A stretch of DNA of 64,000 nucleotides, from assembly GCA_029204225.1 (NCBI GenBank), contig MU832246.1, forward strand, positions 1 through 64,000. Direction: 5' to 3'. Position numbers and translations under genes: made by a program. Below the pieces are notes generated by a model. The model made no database searches. It was given only the letters and a program-made list of their open reading frames with translations, and was not told where the DNA came from. This DNA comes from Diphasiastrum complanatum (taxonomy: Eukaryota; Streptophyta; Lycopodiopsida; Lycopodiales; Lycopodiaceae). This document shows positions 22,618 to 34,719 of the stretch, in pieces. Each line of letters starts with the position of its first letter. Position 1 is the first letter of the stretch.

Positions 22618-23173
22618 GTTCAGCATAACATGTTACCATGTGACAAATATGTGCTCTTAATTCTGCAAATAAGCATTTCTGGAAAATTTCTGCAGTGACA
22701 ATGATTCCTGTGGTCCACTTTCCAAGTGCATATTGGATCACACTTGGAAGGAGGTATATATCTGTTAATCCAGAAGTAGGGCAAGCCCCCACAATTGTTC
22801 TCTGAACAAATGGAGCTAAAGCTCTAACGTTTCCTAGAGACATGTCTGTATACTATGCCTAGAAAGCTAACAATAAAATTCTCAAATTTATAATGCTGAA
22901 ACTCGGATAATCTTGAAGGACACCTATTGCCCAAATGCTTGGTTTAAAGCTAAGCCAACATTCATACAAGAACAAACACTCTTCATTTAAGGGATCAACC
23001 TCCACAGCTGAATGCGCAGAAGACTTCAATCTACACACGTCAATTTACAGTCTCTTTCTCCTTATTGTTATAGCTTCCAGGCAAATACGGAAATTCTCTC
23101 TGCACTGATTTTCTCATGCCAGAGTACAGCTTCATCGCTAACACTCCTTCCAGTGAGAGCTGTAACAAGATTT
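22618..23173. other. 3' flank of VPS53
   Basis: Probably contains the VPS53 3' untranslated region on the minus strand. The open frame at 22523-22843 (-) has no recognisable domain and partly lies in the hAT-like element. Confidence 0.35.
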
Positions 23174-24039
23174 TCAGGTATTAAAGAGCTTTCGAAAGGC
23201 GCCTTCTTTTCGCACAGCTCCTTCTTTTGCAGATTCTGCCAAAGCAAAGATGCGTTTAAGACCAGTGCTCGACACTGCTGCTGCTAATGATTGATCCATG
23301 GCACCCCTTCCAAGAGCAGCAGCTCCGGACATCATAGCCTCCCTTGCCTCCCTGCTTGCAGCATTGGCTAGCGAATGTGCCACTGGTGTTGATAGTGAGG
23401 AGGAAACAGAAGCAGTGGTTGGAGGACTTGCAGGGATCATGACACCTGCACCTCGCCTGTTCAAATTATCTAATAGAGGCTGTTGCTCAGGTTTCTTCAG
23501 GCCCTGCAGATTCATCAAACAGTTGCATTCAAAACTGGTCTGCTTGCAAATCCATGAAAATTATTTCCTTTATCTGACATGAAAGCATTATTCAAAGCAT
23601 GCTTTATTGTTCAATCAGCTAGTGAAGGACAAGAAGCTGTGGCACAAATACCTTCAAATCAAGTATTCTCTGAAAATCAGCAGATGTCCCTTCTGGTAAC
23701 AACGCATGATAAGTGTCTGCTATGGATTCTAGCGGAGATAAAATAACCTGTCATTTATCAGTAAACAGCTTTTATACCTGGAACAAATGGTTGATGTGCA
23801 ATAAGACCGGCACATATTAAACAGGATACAGTATCGATGATGCTAGATATGTGCCTAGCCAAGATTGTTTTTGAAAAAATGATCACAGAGAACAAGCCAG
23901 CACACACATAGTGCTTTTTCAATATAACCGAATTCAAAGAAACAGACCCCGATCATAACAAGTCATTCACTTATGTTTTGAGCAACAGTGAGAAAGACAC
24001 CTTCAAGAGAGCTTCAGCCTTCCCTATCTCACGAGCACC
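23174..24039 (-). CDS. VPS53: VPS53 (GARP/EARP tethering complex subunit), last three exons
   Basis: Three minus-strand exons join in phase with GT-AG borders: 24039-24001, 23747-23652 and 23503-23174 (stop TGA at 23174-23176). They encode 154 residues. The core reads KAEALLK|VILSPLESIADTYHAL, then FQRILDLK|GLKKPEQQPLLDN. This is the conserved C-terminal helix region of VPS53; the human protein has a closely similar FQKILDMKGLKRSEQ segment. The tail with AAALGRG, GLKRIFALAESAKEG and FRKLFNT is the plant-specific extension. VPS53 helps tether endosome-derived vesicles at the trans-Golgi network; in Arabidopsis it is HIT1. The first exon's acceptor (ttgag|GGT) is the least certain. The N-terminal 600-odd residues were not found to the right, where LTR and copia sequence begins. 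The gene is therefore either spread over very long introns or a remnant. Confidence 0.85.
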
Positions 24040-24057
24040 CTCAATATACCATTAGCC

Positions 24058-25080
24058 AAGGGTGTACAAGAAGAATGTTACATTGATATGAATATATTAT
24101 GATCCAACATTTAAAACACTTTGGATCATTGGATGAGAGTGGCACTTGGCTTACACTCATACCATGTTGAGGAAATATGAAATATGAATTCGTGATGGAT
24201 GGGTCGAACAATCGGATCGAAGCAATCCTACTACCGCACGACAACAGTGGTCGATTGATTCCCTTGGTGCATGCACTACTACACAATAGATGAACACAAA
24301 ACAGAGCTTAATTATGTTTATGTGTGAGATGAAGAACAAATAATCAAACAAAGCAATAAGAGAATCAGACAAAATGAAATAGCAAAACATACAATTCTGA
24401 CAAAGACTCTAAATGCAAAACCAAGACAGTAAGTAATTGATCCAAATTAATGTAAAGAAATACAAGTCAGATTTGCACAAGACAATAAATAGCGGGCCAA
24501 AACCGTGTGCTTAGGAAGTGTTGGAGATGGTGAGCTTATGCAACCATTCTCCGGCATTCCCCGAAGGAGCTGACATATCGGCAGTCGTCAACACCGAATT
24601 GTCAGACCCCCAACCAAAAGCTGAAGATAGACGTCAAGCAAAACGAATAGTCGGGCAACTCGAAGTATCGGGATCATAGCTCATCAGACATAAAAGTTTA
24701 AATGGTCAAGCTCAGCCGCAAAAGTGACATTGCGAGAGAAACATAGTTAGCCAATGATTTAGCGTAAACCTCTCTTGTAATGATCAATTAATCTATCTTA
24801 AAATCTCACCTGGTGGGACATAAGTATAGATTAAAAATTCAATAGAACGTTTGAAGATGGATAGAGATCTGCAAGGAGGAGATAAAAAAATGTAAGAGGA
24901 GCATCAGGCTGCCAACGTGTGAGACACTGTTGACTCACTCTGAAAGAAAAACAAAAATACAAAATACATTATGTTCTTCCAATTGTGATTCTTGCACTAC
25001 ATTTGTTTGTTTGACTGATTGCTGCAATTTTTGTGATTGTTGATAGTTGCGTATCTTGGTCTTGCAATTGAATCAAATTA
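24058..25080. other. Probable LTR remnants upstream of the VPS53 exons
   Basis: On the minus strand, cctcaaca followed by tggtatgagtg (about 24150-24171) looks like an LTR end plus a decayed copia PBS. That would put an LTR to the right of 24163. The right border is not identifiable and no coding motif is present. Confidence 0.35.
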
Positions 25081-25081
25081 T

Positions 25082-26397
25082 CGCGTATGGAAGTTCAAGA
25101 TAAAAAATGCTACTAAAAGGTAAAGAGATATGGTCAGTGACCGATCTCACAGAACAAAAGCCTCCAAAAGAAGACCCAAGGAGAGTAGAATGGATAAGGA
25201 AGGATGAACGTGCAATGGCGATCATCGTATCCTCCATAAATGAAGAAATCCTCATGCATATTGAATATTGCGAAAGCAAACATGAAGCGTGGGAGAAACT
25301 AAAGCAGAAGTACGAAGTGAGGACAACCACATCGATTATGCACCTCCACAATCAGCTACAGAGCTTGCGATGGGATGGTAATGCATGCAACGTGGTCGAT
25401 GCTAGTGCCAGTACCAGTACCTTGATCACTCAAGGCAGAAGGAAAGGAAATCTATATCATCTGAAGGTACGCCTGCCTGCAGATCAAGTACATCAGACTC
25501 ATAATGATTTGCGAGACACTCTGTGGCACATGAGAATATGCCACATAAACTCAATGGCACTTTATCAAGCAAGCCATCATGGAGCGATAATAGGGGTCAG
25601 CAACTCAAATGCAACCAATTCGACCACCTGTGATGCATGTCTGAAGGGTAAGATGTCACGCACACCGTTTGTCAAAGACTCCTACAGAACAACCAAGATT
25701 CTGGAGCTAGTGCACTCTAACATTTGTGGGCTTTTCAATGTGATCTCAGTAGGAGGCTCAAAATATTATATAACCTTCATTGATGATTATAGTAAATTTG
25801 TCAGAGTGTACTTTATTCAGAATAAATCTGAAGCATTTGATAAATTCATAGAATACGTGAATTGGACTGAGAGATGTACAAGCAACAAAGTGAAACAGAT
25901 CAGGACAGATCGAGGTGGCGAATACATCTCGAATCGCTTCACTGACTTTTGCAATGATCATGGCATCATTCACAGAAGGACTGCAACCTATACACCGCAG
26001 CACAACGGTGTTGCAGAAAGAAAGAATAGGACCCTGATGGAAGTTGTCAGATGCATGATGGCCTACTCGAAGGCTCCAAGGTTATTGTGGGTTGAAGCAG
26101 TAGCTACAACCGCATACATCCAACGTCAAAATCTTTGGCTGTGCAGCTTATGCACATATTCCTGATAAGCTTTAAAAGAAGCTTGATGAGAAAACCGAGC
26201 AGGGATTTCTGGTAGGTTATGACAATAATTTGTCATACTATAGAGTCTACATGATAGACACAAACAATGTGAAAACAGTGAGAGATGTCATATTTGATGA
26301 GAGCAAGACAATAGCCAATGACAATCCTGTCAGCTATGAGGCTCTGGAGAGGCAGTACTATGATTTGCCACCAGTGACAGAGGGAGTAGTCTATTAA
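25082..26397 (+). pseudogene. Ty1/copia element with internal deletion (gag joined to integrase)
   Basis: The start resembles gag (VWKFKIKN, then KDERAMAIIVSSINEE and EAWEKLKQKYE). At about 25382 it jumps, in frame, from SLRWDG to the pre-integrase region (NVVDASAST, WHMRICHIN, CLKGKMSRTPF). About 1 kb is missing compared with the sister copy at 13-16.6 kb. The integrase core keeps RTDRGGEY and NGVAERKN, but the first catalytic aspartate is replaced (HSNICG instead of HSDICG). A second deletion and frameshift near 26120 remove part of the integrase C-terminus; homology ends about 26397. The open frame 25107-26165 is long (352 codons) but encodes an inactive fusion. Confidence 0.9.
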
Positions 26398-26494
26398 CTT
26401 TTGATGTGCCATCTTTGAGAGCTTGTGAGGAGTGGCTATGGTGATTGTGTGATGTGATCTACATACTGTACTAGATTCTATCGAAATTTCAACT

Positions 26495-26506
26495 TGGTAT
26501 CAGAGC
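26495..26506 (+). other. Copia-type primer-binding site
   Basis: Exact TGGTATCAGAGC, preceded by a sequence ending atttcaac. It implies an LTR ending just upstream (about 26.39-26.49 kb) and an element extending to the right, but no gag or pol follows. Confidence 0.6.
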
Positions 26507-29453
26507 TATAGGGTGATGCAGGTATGCACGATCCGGTGGAGCTATGGGATAGTGTCTTTCACCAAGAGAAATAGCACTCAAAGCGTCTCAGGAGAGAGGA
26601 CTCTATACGGGGTATCGGCAGTCCGGATGGCAGGAGACAACAAAGTTCCTTCGATCAGATTTTAGGGGAAGATAAGAACGATCGTCATAGGTGGATTTCG
26701 GGGAGAATTCACAAAGAAACTTGCAGTTCGGTGGTTTCAAAAAAATCATCGGTGTTGGCTACGTTATTCATTGTGTGGACAGCTATTTGGCGCAACGGGG
26801 CATGCATGGCTATGCAACGAGTAGTGATAGAGAGCCATAGCAATTTACAGAGACAGATTTGGTCCAAAATTGAAAAAATTTGGAAAATTTTCAGTTTTAT
26901 GGGGTGTTGACGGATTTCTTGAAAAATTGGCTTGTTTGCAGTCAATACCGCATCAATTGGATTGCCATAAATTGCATTTGAAAGGCAGAGGCGACCTCAG
27001 CAGGTAAGAAGTTGTAAGTTGAATCTCAGGGAAAGCCTGAGTGAAGCCCAATAAATCCTTCTATTCTTTGAAACTAGGGTTTTTAGATGGAAAATCGTGG
27101 ATCTCTCTCTCTCTCCACATAACTATTTTTGGAGCTGTAAAAGGCCAGTGGAGGGCACCCTGGTACTGTGAAGATGGCTATAAGAGGCCGCGGGTAGCCA
27201 TGGAAAGGCAATGGAGATGGATCGATGTTTAGTCGTGGCTGCCATAACAAGGAGCAAGAAAAACCTTGCAAAGATGAGGAAGAAGGGAGGATGGAGTGCG
27301 GACAGCACTCGCACACGTCCAGCCCCATTGGAGTGCCAGCGTATTGAGAGTGCTAGTGAACCTAGGAACGTTCTTTGGTGCGCAGGGGTAGGCAGAGCCA
27401 TAGGATGAGGCTGCATCAAGATTGACGGCTGATATCAAATACTTGAGGAGTATTGTGAGCCTTTGGATGGTGAACCACCATTGGATGGTGAGATAAAGGG
27501 CTCATGAAAGGTTGAAGGGGTCCGAAGGGCCATTGGGCCTTCAATTTCAATAAAAAATTTCAGTTTGAAATACTGAAAGAGACCCGAAGTCCATATTTGG
27601 GATTTCTTCATTAAAAATCTTCTTTGTGAAGAATTAGTTCATTTTGCAAGGGCAATCTTTGGAGAGGCATATCTTTGGCTAGAGGGCACCTATTTTGGTC
27701 ATCCTTGGGCCAAAATGACCCCTAAAACTGGCTAATCAAAGCCAGTAGACAGAGTGACATCACAAAGCAGGGAGAAATGCGTTTTGAGGAGTTTTCATCA
27801 CCATTCAAGCGGAGTGCTGGTGACTTAGTGATGGGCTACATTCACCATTAGGGTACCGTAGGGCCAAATTCGGGACAATTTTTGGCCGGTGAAACCTGCT
27901 ACAGGGCAGTACAATGAGGCATTATCGCTTCAAAATCATTATTGCTTACTTCTAATAGGGTAACAAGGTATTTGGAAGTGGTAAATGCAGTATTAGAGTG
28001 AATGGTAGCGAAATTGTGTGGAGAAAGCTAGTTTTGGCGACGAAAGTGCAGTTTGGCGGCATGATTACTCATCATTGGCAATAGTTTTGAGAGGGCAAGC
28101 AATCATAGGTGAGAGGTAGGCATGGTATGCCGATTATGGGTGAAAAATTCTCGTAATCAAGTTCAACTCTTGGGGTTCAAACCAACCAACGTTAGGTGGC
28201 ATTTTGGAGGAACGCGCTCACAGGTATGATCGGCAGTGGCATTGTCGAATCAGGTGATAGATGCATTGACACACGCATCTGTAGCTTGAAAATTTCTCTT
28301 TCAGAGATAAACATGGGCTAGCTTGGAGGTACACACATATTGGCGGTCACAGGTGATGGAAGTATGAGGTGGTGCCAGTTGGAAGCCATTGGGCAAGATA
28401 GCAGACTTGCATTGGACGAGCTGTGTGTGGGACACGCATAGGATGAAGAATGAGTCAATAATCACACTTTGGAGACTCTTGATGAGTAGTGAGTGTGATG
28501 ATTTTGCGGTTTTGCAGTCGATAAGTCAATTTTGATCAAGTCATTGTAGTTGTGGAGCAGTGTATCAGGTTTGTCATCGAGGAGATACACTTCAACTGCC
28601 AGTTTGGATAAGTCAAGTCAATTTTCCATATCATGATTTCATCAGGGATGCAGAATCCAGTGATAGCAGGGTGCAGATCGTTTGGTTTGGGCCGTGGAAG
28701 ATCTCACAAGGTCATTTGGAGGGATATTGGCATGCACAGTCATGTGAGGGACTTGATGGTGGCCTTGGAGTTCACATCTCAGTGTATTCTCAGGGAGTGG
28801 TTTGGAACCATTCACAAGAGCAGCTTGGAGCTAGCTTGGGGGAATACAGATGGGCACTACAGGGTAGATGCTCAGATCTTTGTGATCAGGGATGGCATTG
28901 GAATACCTAGTAGAGATAGCACTGCATGATGACATGGGATGACCATCAGGGGGCAGCTATCTCATATTGGACTTCAGTCTATTGATGGAAGACTTACAAG
29001 TGGGATTCATGATGGAATCAGGATGCTACAAACACAAATGGGCAAAGCATGAAGCTTTGAGAGCCAGCTCTAGATTGGAGAGCTGATGGAGATCGCACGG
29101 GGTGTGATCGGAGGGCAAGCACCATGATGGGTGTTTTGCTAGCGATCTCTACAAGAGGGGACATTGATGGCGAGGAATTCATGATGTGCTCATTTGGGAG
29201 TATAGGTTGGCATTATAGTAGGGGGCCAGTTTTGGACATTGGCATCGATGGGGAGACATCTACCATCACGGGCGTGGATAAGCTATCTATAGCTTTCATG
29301 CATTTGGCAGTATTTGCAGGAGTCTAGACTTGGCACATGTGTTGGAATTTTCATGGTGCAGATCTGATCTTCAATAGACCTGAAATATGCTTTGGATCCA
29401 CAAGTTCAACTCAACAAACAAAGGCTAGTAAGATTTGATCAACAATGCAATGC
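26507..29453. other. Long coding-free stretch downstream of a PBS
   Basis: Almost 3 kb without recognisable protein motifs in any frame, though G-richer than the neighbouring spacers. It could be a large non-autonomous retrotransposon derivative (LARD) beginning at the PBS 26495. I could not find a matching 3' LTR. The short open frames at 28560-28929 show no conserved domain. Confidence 0.35.
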
Positions 29454-29458
29454 ATAAT

Positions 29459-30206
29459 TGTTGGAGGGGTTGCGGATCCCAAGGCAACCCTAACCCTAGC
29501 TAATAAGTGAGAGGGATTTGGCACCCTTTGTGTGTAAGGCCAACCCAATGATCACATAGAGATTTGATTAATTAGAAAGTCAATATAAGGACTTTAGGCC
29601 TTTTTGCGGGAGTTTTAATGTTGTAGGGCCTAAATGTCAAGTTAGTGAATAAAGTTGGGTTTCCCTCTAATTTGGATGGTTCTCACTCTTTTTTAAATTT
29701 GAATAATTAGTGAGGCAGAAATGGACCAATAGGATTCAGAGGCTAGGATCCTCCTCTCTACTATAAAAAGGGACCAACTCAAGTTTCTACAGATGTTCAT
29801 TTTCTCATTTCAATAAAGCAGATTGGTTCTCTTGAGAAATGGATTGATGAATGTCCTTGCTCTTTATCACTTTTTCTCCATCTCTCATGCTTATTTTAGA
29901 TTTTGCTAATTGTTGGATCTGATTGTTATTGGGATTGCATGTTATTATACTTTTTATGAGGGAGAAAGGGAGAGAGAGAGAAAGAGTAAGCTATATTCAT
30001 TGTGGATCTAGTGTTACTGGATGTAGTGTTAATGCTTAGGGTTAATGGATGTTAGAGCTAGATGTGGATCTTCCATTCATGCTGAAATCTGAACTATACT
30101 ATCGCTCTCATGTGAACGAATCTATGTGTGACAACTAACTTCGTCTCTTTGATGCTAGGTTGATTAGATCTTGGATTGGGGTTAGGCAGGAAAGAAACCC
30201 ACTACA
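29459..30206 (+). mobile_element. 5' LTR of the complete gypsy element
   Basis: 748 bp, TGTTGGAGGG...ACCCACTACA. TATAAAA at 29762 is the probable promoter, and AATAAA at 29812 the probable poly(A) signal. Both recur at the same relative places in the 3' LTR (TATA at 37987) and in the third copy (TATA at 62957). Confidence 0.93.
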
Positions 30207-30210
30207 ATTT

Positions 30211-30228
30211 TGGCGTCGTTGTCGGAGA
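30211..30228 (+). other. Gypsy primer-binding site (tRNA-Asp type)
   Basis: TGGCGTCGTTGTCGGAGA differs at three positions from the complement of the plant tRNA-Asp 3' end. All three are G/A or C/T changes consistent with decay. It begins 4 bp after the 5' LTR. Confidence 0.85.
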
Positions 30229-30288
30229 GCTACGGCAATTTTTCAATTTGCAGCATGTTTGTTGGATGGTTAGGTTGCATTAGGCATC

Positions 30289-31165
30289 TTGTTGTTGCAT
30301 ATCAGACCAGCGGTTCAAAAAGAGGATGATGATTCATCAACATCAGATCATACTTGTGACCGACCAGAGAAAAATTTGGGAGTTCATTACGATTCTGAAA
30401 TGGATACTATAAACTGGAATGAAGCTCTTGCAACGATTGATTGTACAGCAAGATATATGTGTCAACAAGATAATCAGTCAGATTTGGATGAGATTTCATT
30501 ATTGGATCGAACCTTGGATACACCGATCACTTTTCCATTGAATGTGCTTAATGTAGCTTGGATATCAACAGAACCTATACCAAATCCGATTGAAGATGAC
30601 CTCATTTCTGTGAGTCATGCCTTGACTTATGATGACAATGCAGAACTTACTGATGAGCAGATTCTAGATCATATGGATCCAACCAGACTTGGAGTGCATA
30701 ATATTCCTGATGAACCAACAATAAAACTGTCCAAAGCAACTGTTATATTGAAGGAAGACAGGATCACAAGGTCAATGACGAAGAAAAAAGCCAAGCAACA
30801 TTATAATACGGTCCTGAAATGGGAAAATCTCCCTCAAGAGATTGATTCAAAAAATGTGCCACCCTTACTAGATAAAGGAAAAGAAAAAGTTCAGGATGAC
30901 TCTACAAGTTAGAGTTTTAGCAAGACATCATCATCTCGGAAGTCATCACCTCCACGATCGATTCCTACTAAGAAGGCTAAGCGAAGATCCAAGACAAGTC
31001 CTTTCGAAAAGGAACAAGCAGATGTAGTCCAGCATGATATGCCCGAACATTTTGTATGCTATACACTGGATGATGTGGTTATCATGTTACCTAAAGCACA
31101 TCGTGAACCCGAAGACCAGATGCCAGAATCGAAAGATGTTTACGATGGCCAAGCTTGGACATAGC
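30289..31165 (+). pseudogene. Gypsy pre-RT polyprotein segment (no gag motifs)
   Basis: About 290 codons, acidic in the first two thirds and with a basic KKAKRRSK patch near 30.97 kb. There is an in-frame TAG at 30910-30912 and a TAG at 31162-31164. The segment SDHTCDRPE ... HYDSEMDTINW ... RTLDTPITFPLNVLNVAW ... LTDEQILDHMDP is clearly homologous to 39866-40233 in the other gypsy copy, so it is a real domain of the polyprotein. I see neither CCHC knuckles nor a DTG/DSG protease box. It lies between PBS and RT, where gag and protease would be expected. Function unknown; it may be the linker between protease and RT. Confidence 0.75.
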
Positions 31166-31167
31166 CA

Positions 31168-32244
31168 ATGAATCTTGTCGAACTAGGAGAACCAGACAAG
31201 ATTGTACAAGTTGGATCACAACTTAATCTTGAACAGTATCAAGCACTCCGAACATTACTTAGTAGATATCAAGATTTCTTTGCATGGACTTATCAAGATC
31301 TGAAGGGTATTTCGACGTCAGTAATTGAACATACCATACCTCTAGTACCTGATGCAGTTCCAAAGGTTACAAAGTTCTATTGATGTAATCCTAATGTTGC
31401 GGATCTGATAAAGAAAGAACTTCAGAGACTGCTTGATGCCGATTTCATTTATGAGATCGAGCATACCGAATGGGTTTCACTGAAATTGTCATTGTTCCTA
31501 AGAAGAATGAAAAATTGAGAATTTGTGCGAATCTCAAGGCTTTGAACAAAGTGACGCAGAAGAATCACTTTCCGTTACCTTTTATTTGAAAGCATTTTGG
31601 ATCGCCTTGCTGGAGCGGAAGCTTATAGTTTCTTGGATGGATTTAGTGGTTATAACCAGGTTAAGATTGCACCTGCCGATCGCCACAAAACAGCTTTTGC
31701 AACAGAATGGGACACCTATGCTTACAAAGTAATGTCGTTTGGACTCTGTAATGCACCAAGTTCATTCCAAAGAGCAATGCAATTTGCTTTTAAAGATTAT
31801 CTACAGAAATTTCTTGAAATTTACTTGGATGATCTGGGAGTCCATATAGTACAAATACAGATCATCTGGATCGATTGGAAAAGTTATTTGAAAGATGTCA
31901 CAAATATCAAATTTCTCTTAAATCCAGAAAAATGTCAGATATGGGTTTTCCACAGAGTTGTGCTTGGGCATGTGATATCGAGACATGGCATTGCCACAAA
32001 TTATTCTAAAATCAAGGTTATTTTGGAATTGCCACCGCCAACAATGATTCGCGGAGTTTACTTGTTTATGGGTCATGCGAACTACTATCGAATTTTTATT
32101 ATCTTCTTTGCGGATTTAGCAAGACCTATCTACAAACTGACTACTGTTCCTATTTGGACAGTAGAGGCATTAGAAGCCTTTAAAAAACAAAAAAAAAGCA
32201 TTTACTTCAGCATCGATACTACGTTCTCCAGATTGGACAGTTGA
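31168..32244 (+). pseudogene. Gypsy reverse transcriptase
   Basis: The frame opens with LVELGEPDKIVQVGSQLN and RYQDFFAWTYQDLKGI, followed by a stop at 31381-31383. Next come DLIKKELQRLLDADFIYEIE, a frameshift near 31480, and the palm: SFLDGFSGYNQVKIAP, KVMSFGLCNAPSSFQRAM and the catalytic YLDD at about 31.82 kb. Thumb and connection motifs (VVLGHVISRHGI, FMGHANYYRIF) are present up to 32244. The active-site aspartates are kept but the frame is broken, so the copy is dead. Confidence 0.9.
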
Positions 32245-32632
32245 ATTTCATGTTCACACGGATGCCTCAAAATATGCCATTGGATTAGTTTTGACGCAGC
32301 CAGGTAATTATAAGAAGGATTATCCTATATGATTTGCAAGCAGACAGCTTATAGATCCGGAGAAGAACTATTCAACAACAGAACATGAAGCGTTAGCCAT
32401 GATTTTTTATGTTAGGAAATTTTGTCACTACCTCATGGAAATGCACTTTGCATTTTATACAAATCAACAGTCGTTACTTTACTTGGTAAACAAGACGTGC
32501 AATACTGAACGTATTGCAAGATGGTTACTATTATTGACTGAATTTGACTTTCAAATTGTGGTTTGAAAGGGGAAGCAACATTATCTAGCCGACCACGTTT
32601 CGTGAATTGAATCTGCACCACTTAATACTGAA
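32245..32632 (+). pseudogene. Gypsy RNase H
   Basis: HTDASKYAIG carries the first catalytic Asp and TEHEALAMI the Glu. In the third block the expected Asp is Asn (YTNQQSLLYL, compare FTDHQALLYL at 8.7 kb). Stops are seen near 32330, 32565 and 32603. The block ends with KGKQHYLADHVS before the spacer to integrase. Confidence 0.85.
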
Positions 32633-33945
32633 GTGGATGATGAATTACCAGATGCTGCATTGTTCTATGTAGAAGCAGTACCTGAGTGGGCAGCGGAAAT
32701 TGTTGAGTACCTGATGCTAGGACAACCGAATGACTCTTTGACAAAAGTACAGAAGAGACAATTGATTCATAAGGCTCGACCTTATCAATTGATTGCAGGA
32801 CAACTATATCGTCATGGATCAGACAATATTCTACGAAGATGTGTGTTACCACATGAAATCTCAGATTTAATCATGTTTTCACATGATGGCATGGCAGAGG
32901 ACACTTCTCTACAGATATTATTGTTTGCAAACTTTTGCAATCAGGTTGTTGGTGGCCTATGCTTTATAAGGACACAAAAACTTATATTCAGACATGTGAT
33001 GTTTGCCAGCGAGCACGACGGCCTACTGGATAGAACTATGAACCCTTGCATCCGGTTTTATCACAAGCACCATTTGAAAAATGAGAACTGGATTATGCTG
33101 GTCCTATACATCCTACCACGCGAGGATCTCAGGCCCGATACATTATTGTAGCAACTGACTATATGACCAAGTGGATTGAAGCCAAAGCTGTCAAAGTTGC
33201 TGACGCGAAATCTACGGCCAAGTTTCTCTATGGAAATATTATAATCAGATTTGGATGTCCGATCGAGATTGTTAGTGACCGGGGTACACACTTTGTTAAT
33301 CAAACAATAAAGTGTTTACTGGAAGATTTTTTTGTTATACACCGATTTAGCACTCCTTACTATTCTAGAGGGAATGGCCAGGCTGAATCTTCCAATAAAA
33401 TTCTCTGCACTATTATGACGAAGACAGTTGAAGCAAGTCGGTCTGATTGGGAACATAAATTGTATGCAGCATTGTGGGCATTCAGAACCGCTTACAAAAA
33501 TAGTACAAATCAAACACCCTTTCAACTGGTTTATGGTCAAGATGTTGTTATGCCGATTGAATTTTTAATCCCATCTTTACGCATAGCGACAATAGAATGA
33601 TTAAATGATGATAAGTCTTTACAACTACGTCACAAATCGTTGCACAAATTATGTGAAACACGATTGATGACAATTCATGCGTTAGCAGTAGAGAAAGCCT
33701 GCCGAAAGACATGGCACGATCGTTGATTGCACAAAAAGGATATGAAAGCAGGAGATTTTGCACTGATGTACAAAACCAAGCTGATCAAGGGAAAATTGAA
33801 GTTTACCGGTGAAGGCCCATATAAAGTAAAAGAAATCCTGAACTATGGCGCAGTAATTCTTGAGCACTTGGATGGAAAACGATTTGATACTCCAATGAAT
33901 GACAACCGATTACGCAAGTTTTGGCAGCCTGCTCTGCCAGTTTAA
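32633..33945 (+). pseudogene. Gypsy integrase
   Basis: 32633-32850 is the linker (PYQLIAGQLYRHGSDNILR). The zinc-binding HHCC part at about 32.88-33.06 kb is badly decayed. The core keeps its three acidic residues in ATDYMTKWIEA, IVSDRGTHFVN and GNGQAESSNK. TPFQLVYGQDVVMPIEF follows, then a C-terminal GPYKVKEIL segment ending at the stop 33943-33945. There are stops at 33598-33600 and about 33724 and a frameshift before the core. Integrase is followed by about 770 bp of untranslated sequence, not by the LTR. Confidence 0.9.
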
Positions 33946-34719
33946 CAAGCTTGATCTCAATGATTTTTTTACCTTTATTTTGTTTTCACCTTTTTTGTTT
34001 TCAATATTTAATTGTTAAGTTTTGTTTGGAAAAGACAGTAATAAAAAAAAAACTAAGAAAAGACTGATGAGCAAAACTCAGGAGAGTCATCAGTATGGAA
34101 AAAGGAAGAAAAGTATTTTTGATGGAAAATGACTTATAAAATCACTGTTTTGGTCAGATGTGGCCTATACAGTATCAAAAACCTTCGCTGAGCCTCGAAG
34201 GTTCTTTTCCAAAAAAGTTCCATTTTTTGAGTCAGGTGAATAATCATCAATATGCCATTTTGGGAACCTTCGCCGAGCACCTTACTCTCATTAGGAACCT
34301 TCGCTGACATGCTAGATGGTCTTAAAATGTCAAAATTAGGTCGGCCATAGGTTCAGATCTTGGATAAATGCACTTACGACAGTAGTTGGGCGAAGGACCC
34401 TCTTGGGTGAAGGTTCATCCTTCGCCAACCCTGGAAAACATTCGTCGGATAGGTTCAGAGCCTCAGAAACCTTCGCCGAGATTTTTTTAGCCTATTTTCA
34501 CAGTACTATACATGCCTGCAAATTTTTGTTCAGATTGATTAGCCAAACTAGTATTCAGTGTAATGGACCCTCCAAATTCACCTATAAGTTGGCTGAATTT
34601 GATTCATTCCTCACTTGTGCTAGCGAAGCTCTTGCCAATTTTTCCAGTGACCAAAGCCTTCCAAACTCTCTGAACTATTGTTATACACTTGAGCGTCTTA
34701 CTTTCCGTTTCTGATCATC
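33946..34719 (+). other. Gypsy untranslated region with repeated ACCTTCGCYGA motif
   Basis: Copies of the motif ACCTTCGC(T/C)GA start near 34181, 34266, 34297 and 34470, with related forms at 34390-34430. At 34180-34204 one copy forms an imperfect hairpin with CTCGAAGGTTC. TATAAG at 34583 stands about 135 bp upstream of the next ATG. Confidence 0.55.

Noticed and set aside
22523-22843. Minus-strand frame of 106 codons downstream of VPS53
   Set aside because: It looked protein-like at first, but it overlaps the hAT-like element and I recognise no domain. Kept as probable 3' flank.
28560-28929. Overlapping open frames in the coding-free stretch
   Set aside because: No conserved motif, two frames equally open, no gene context.
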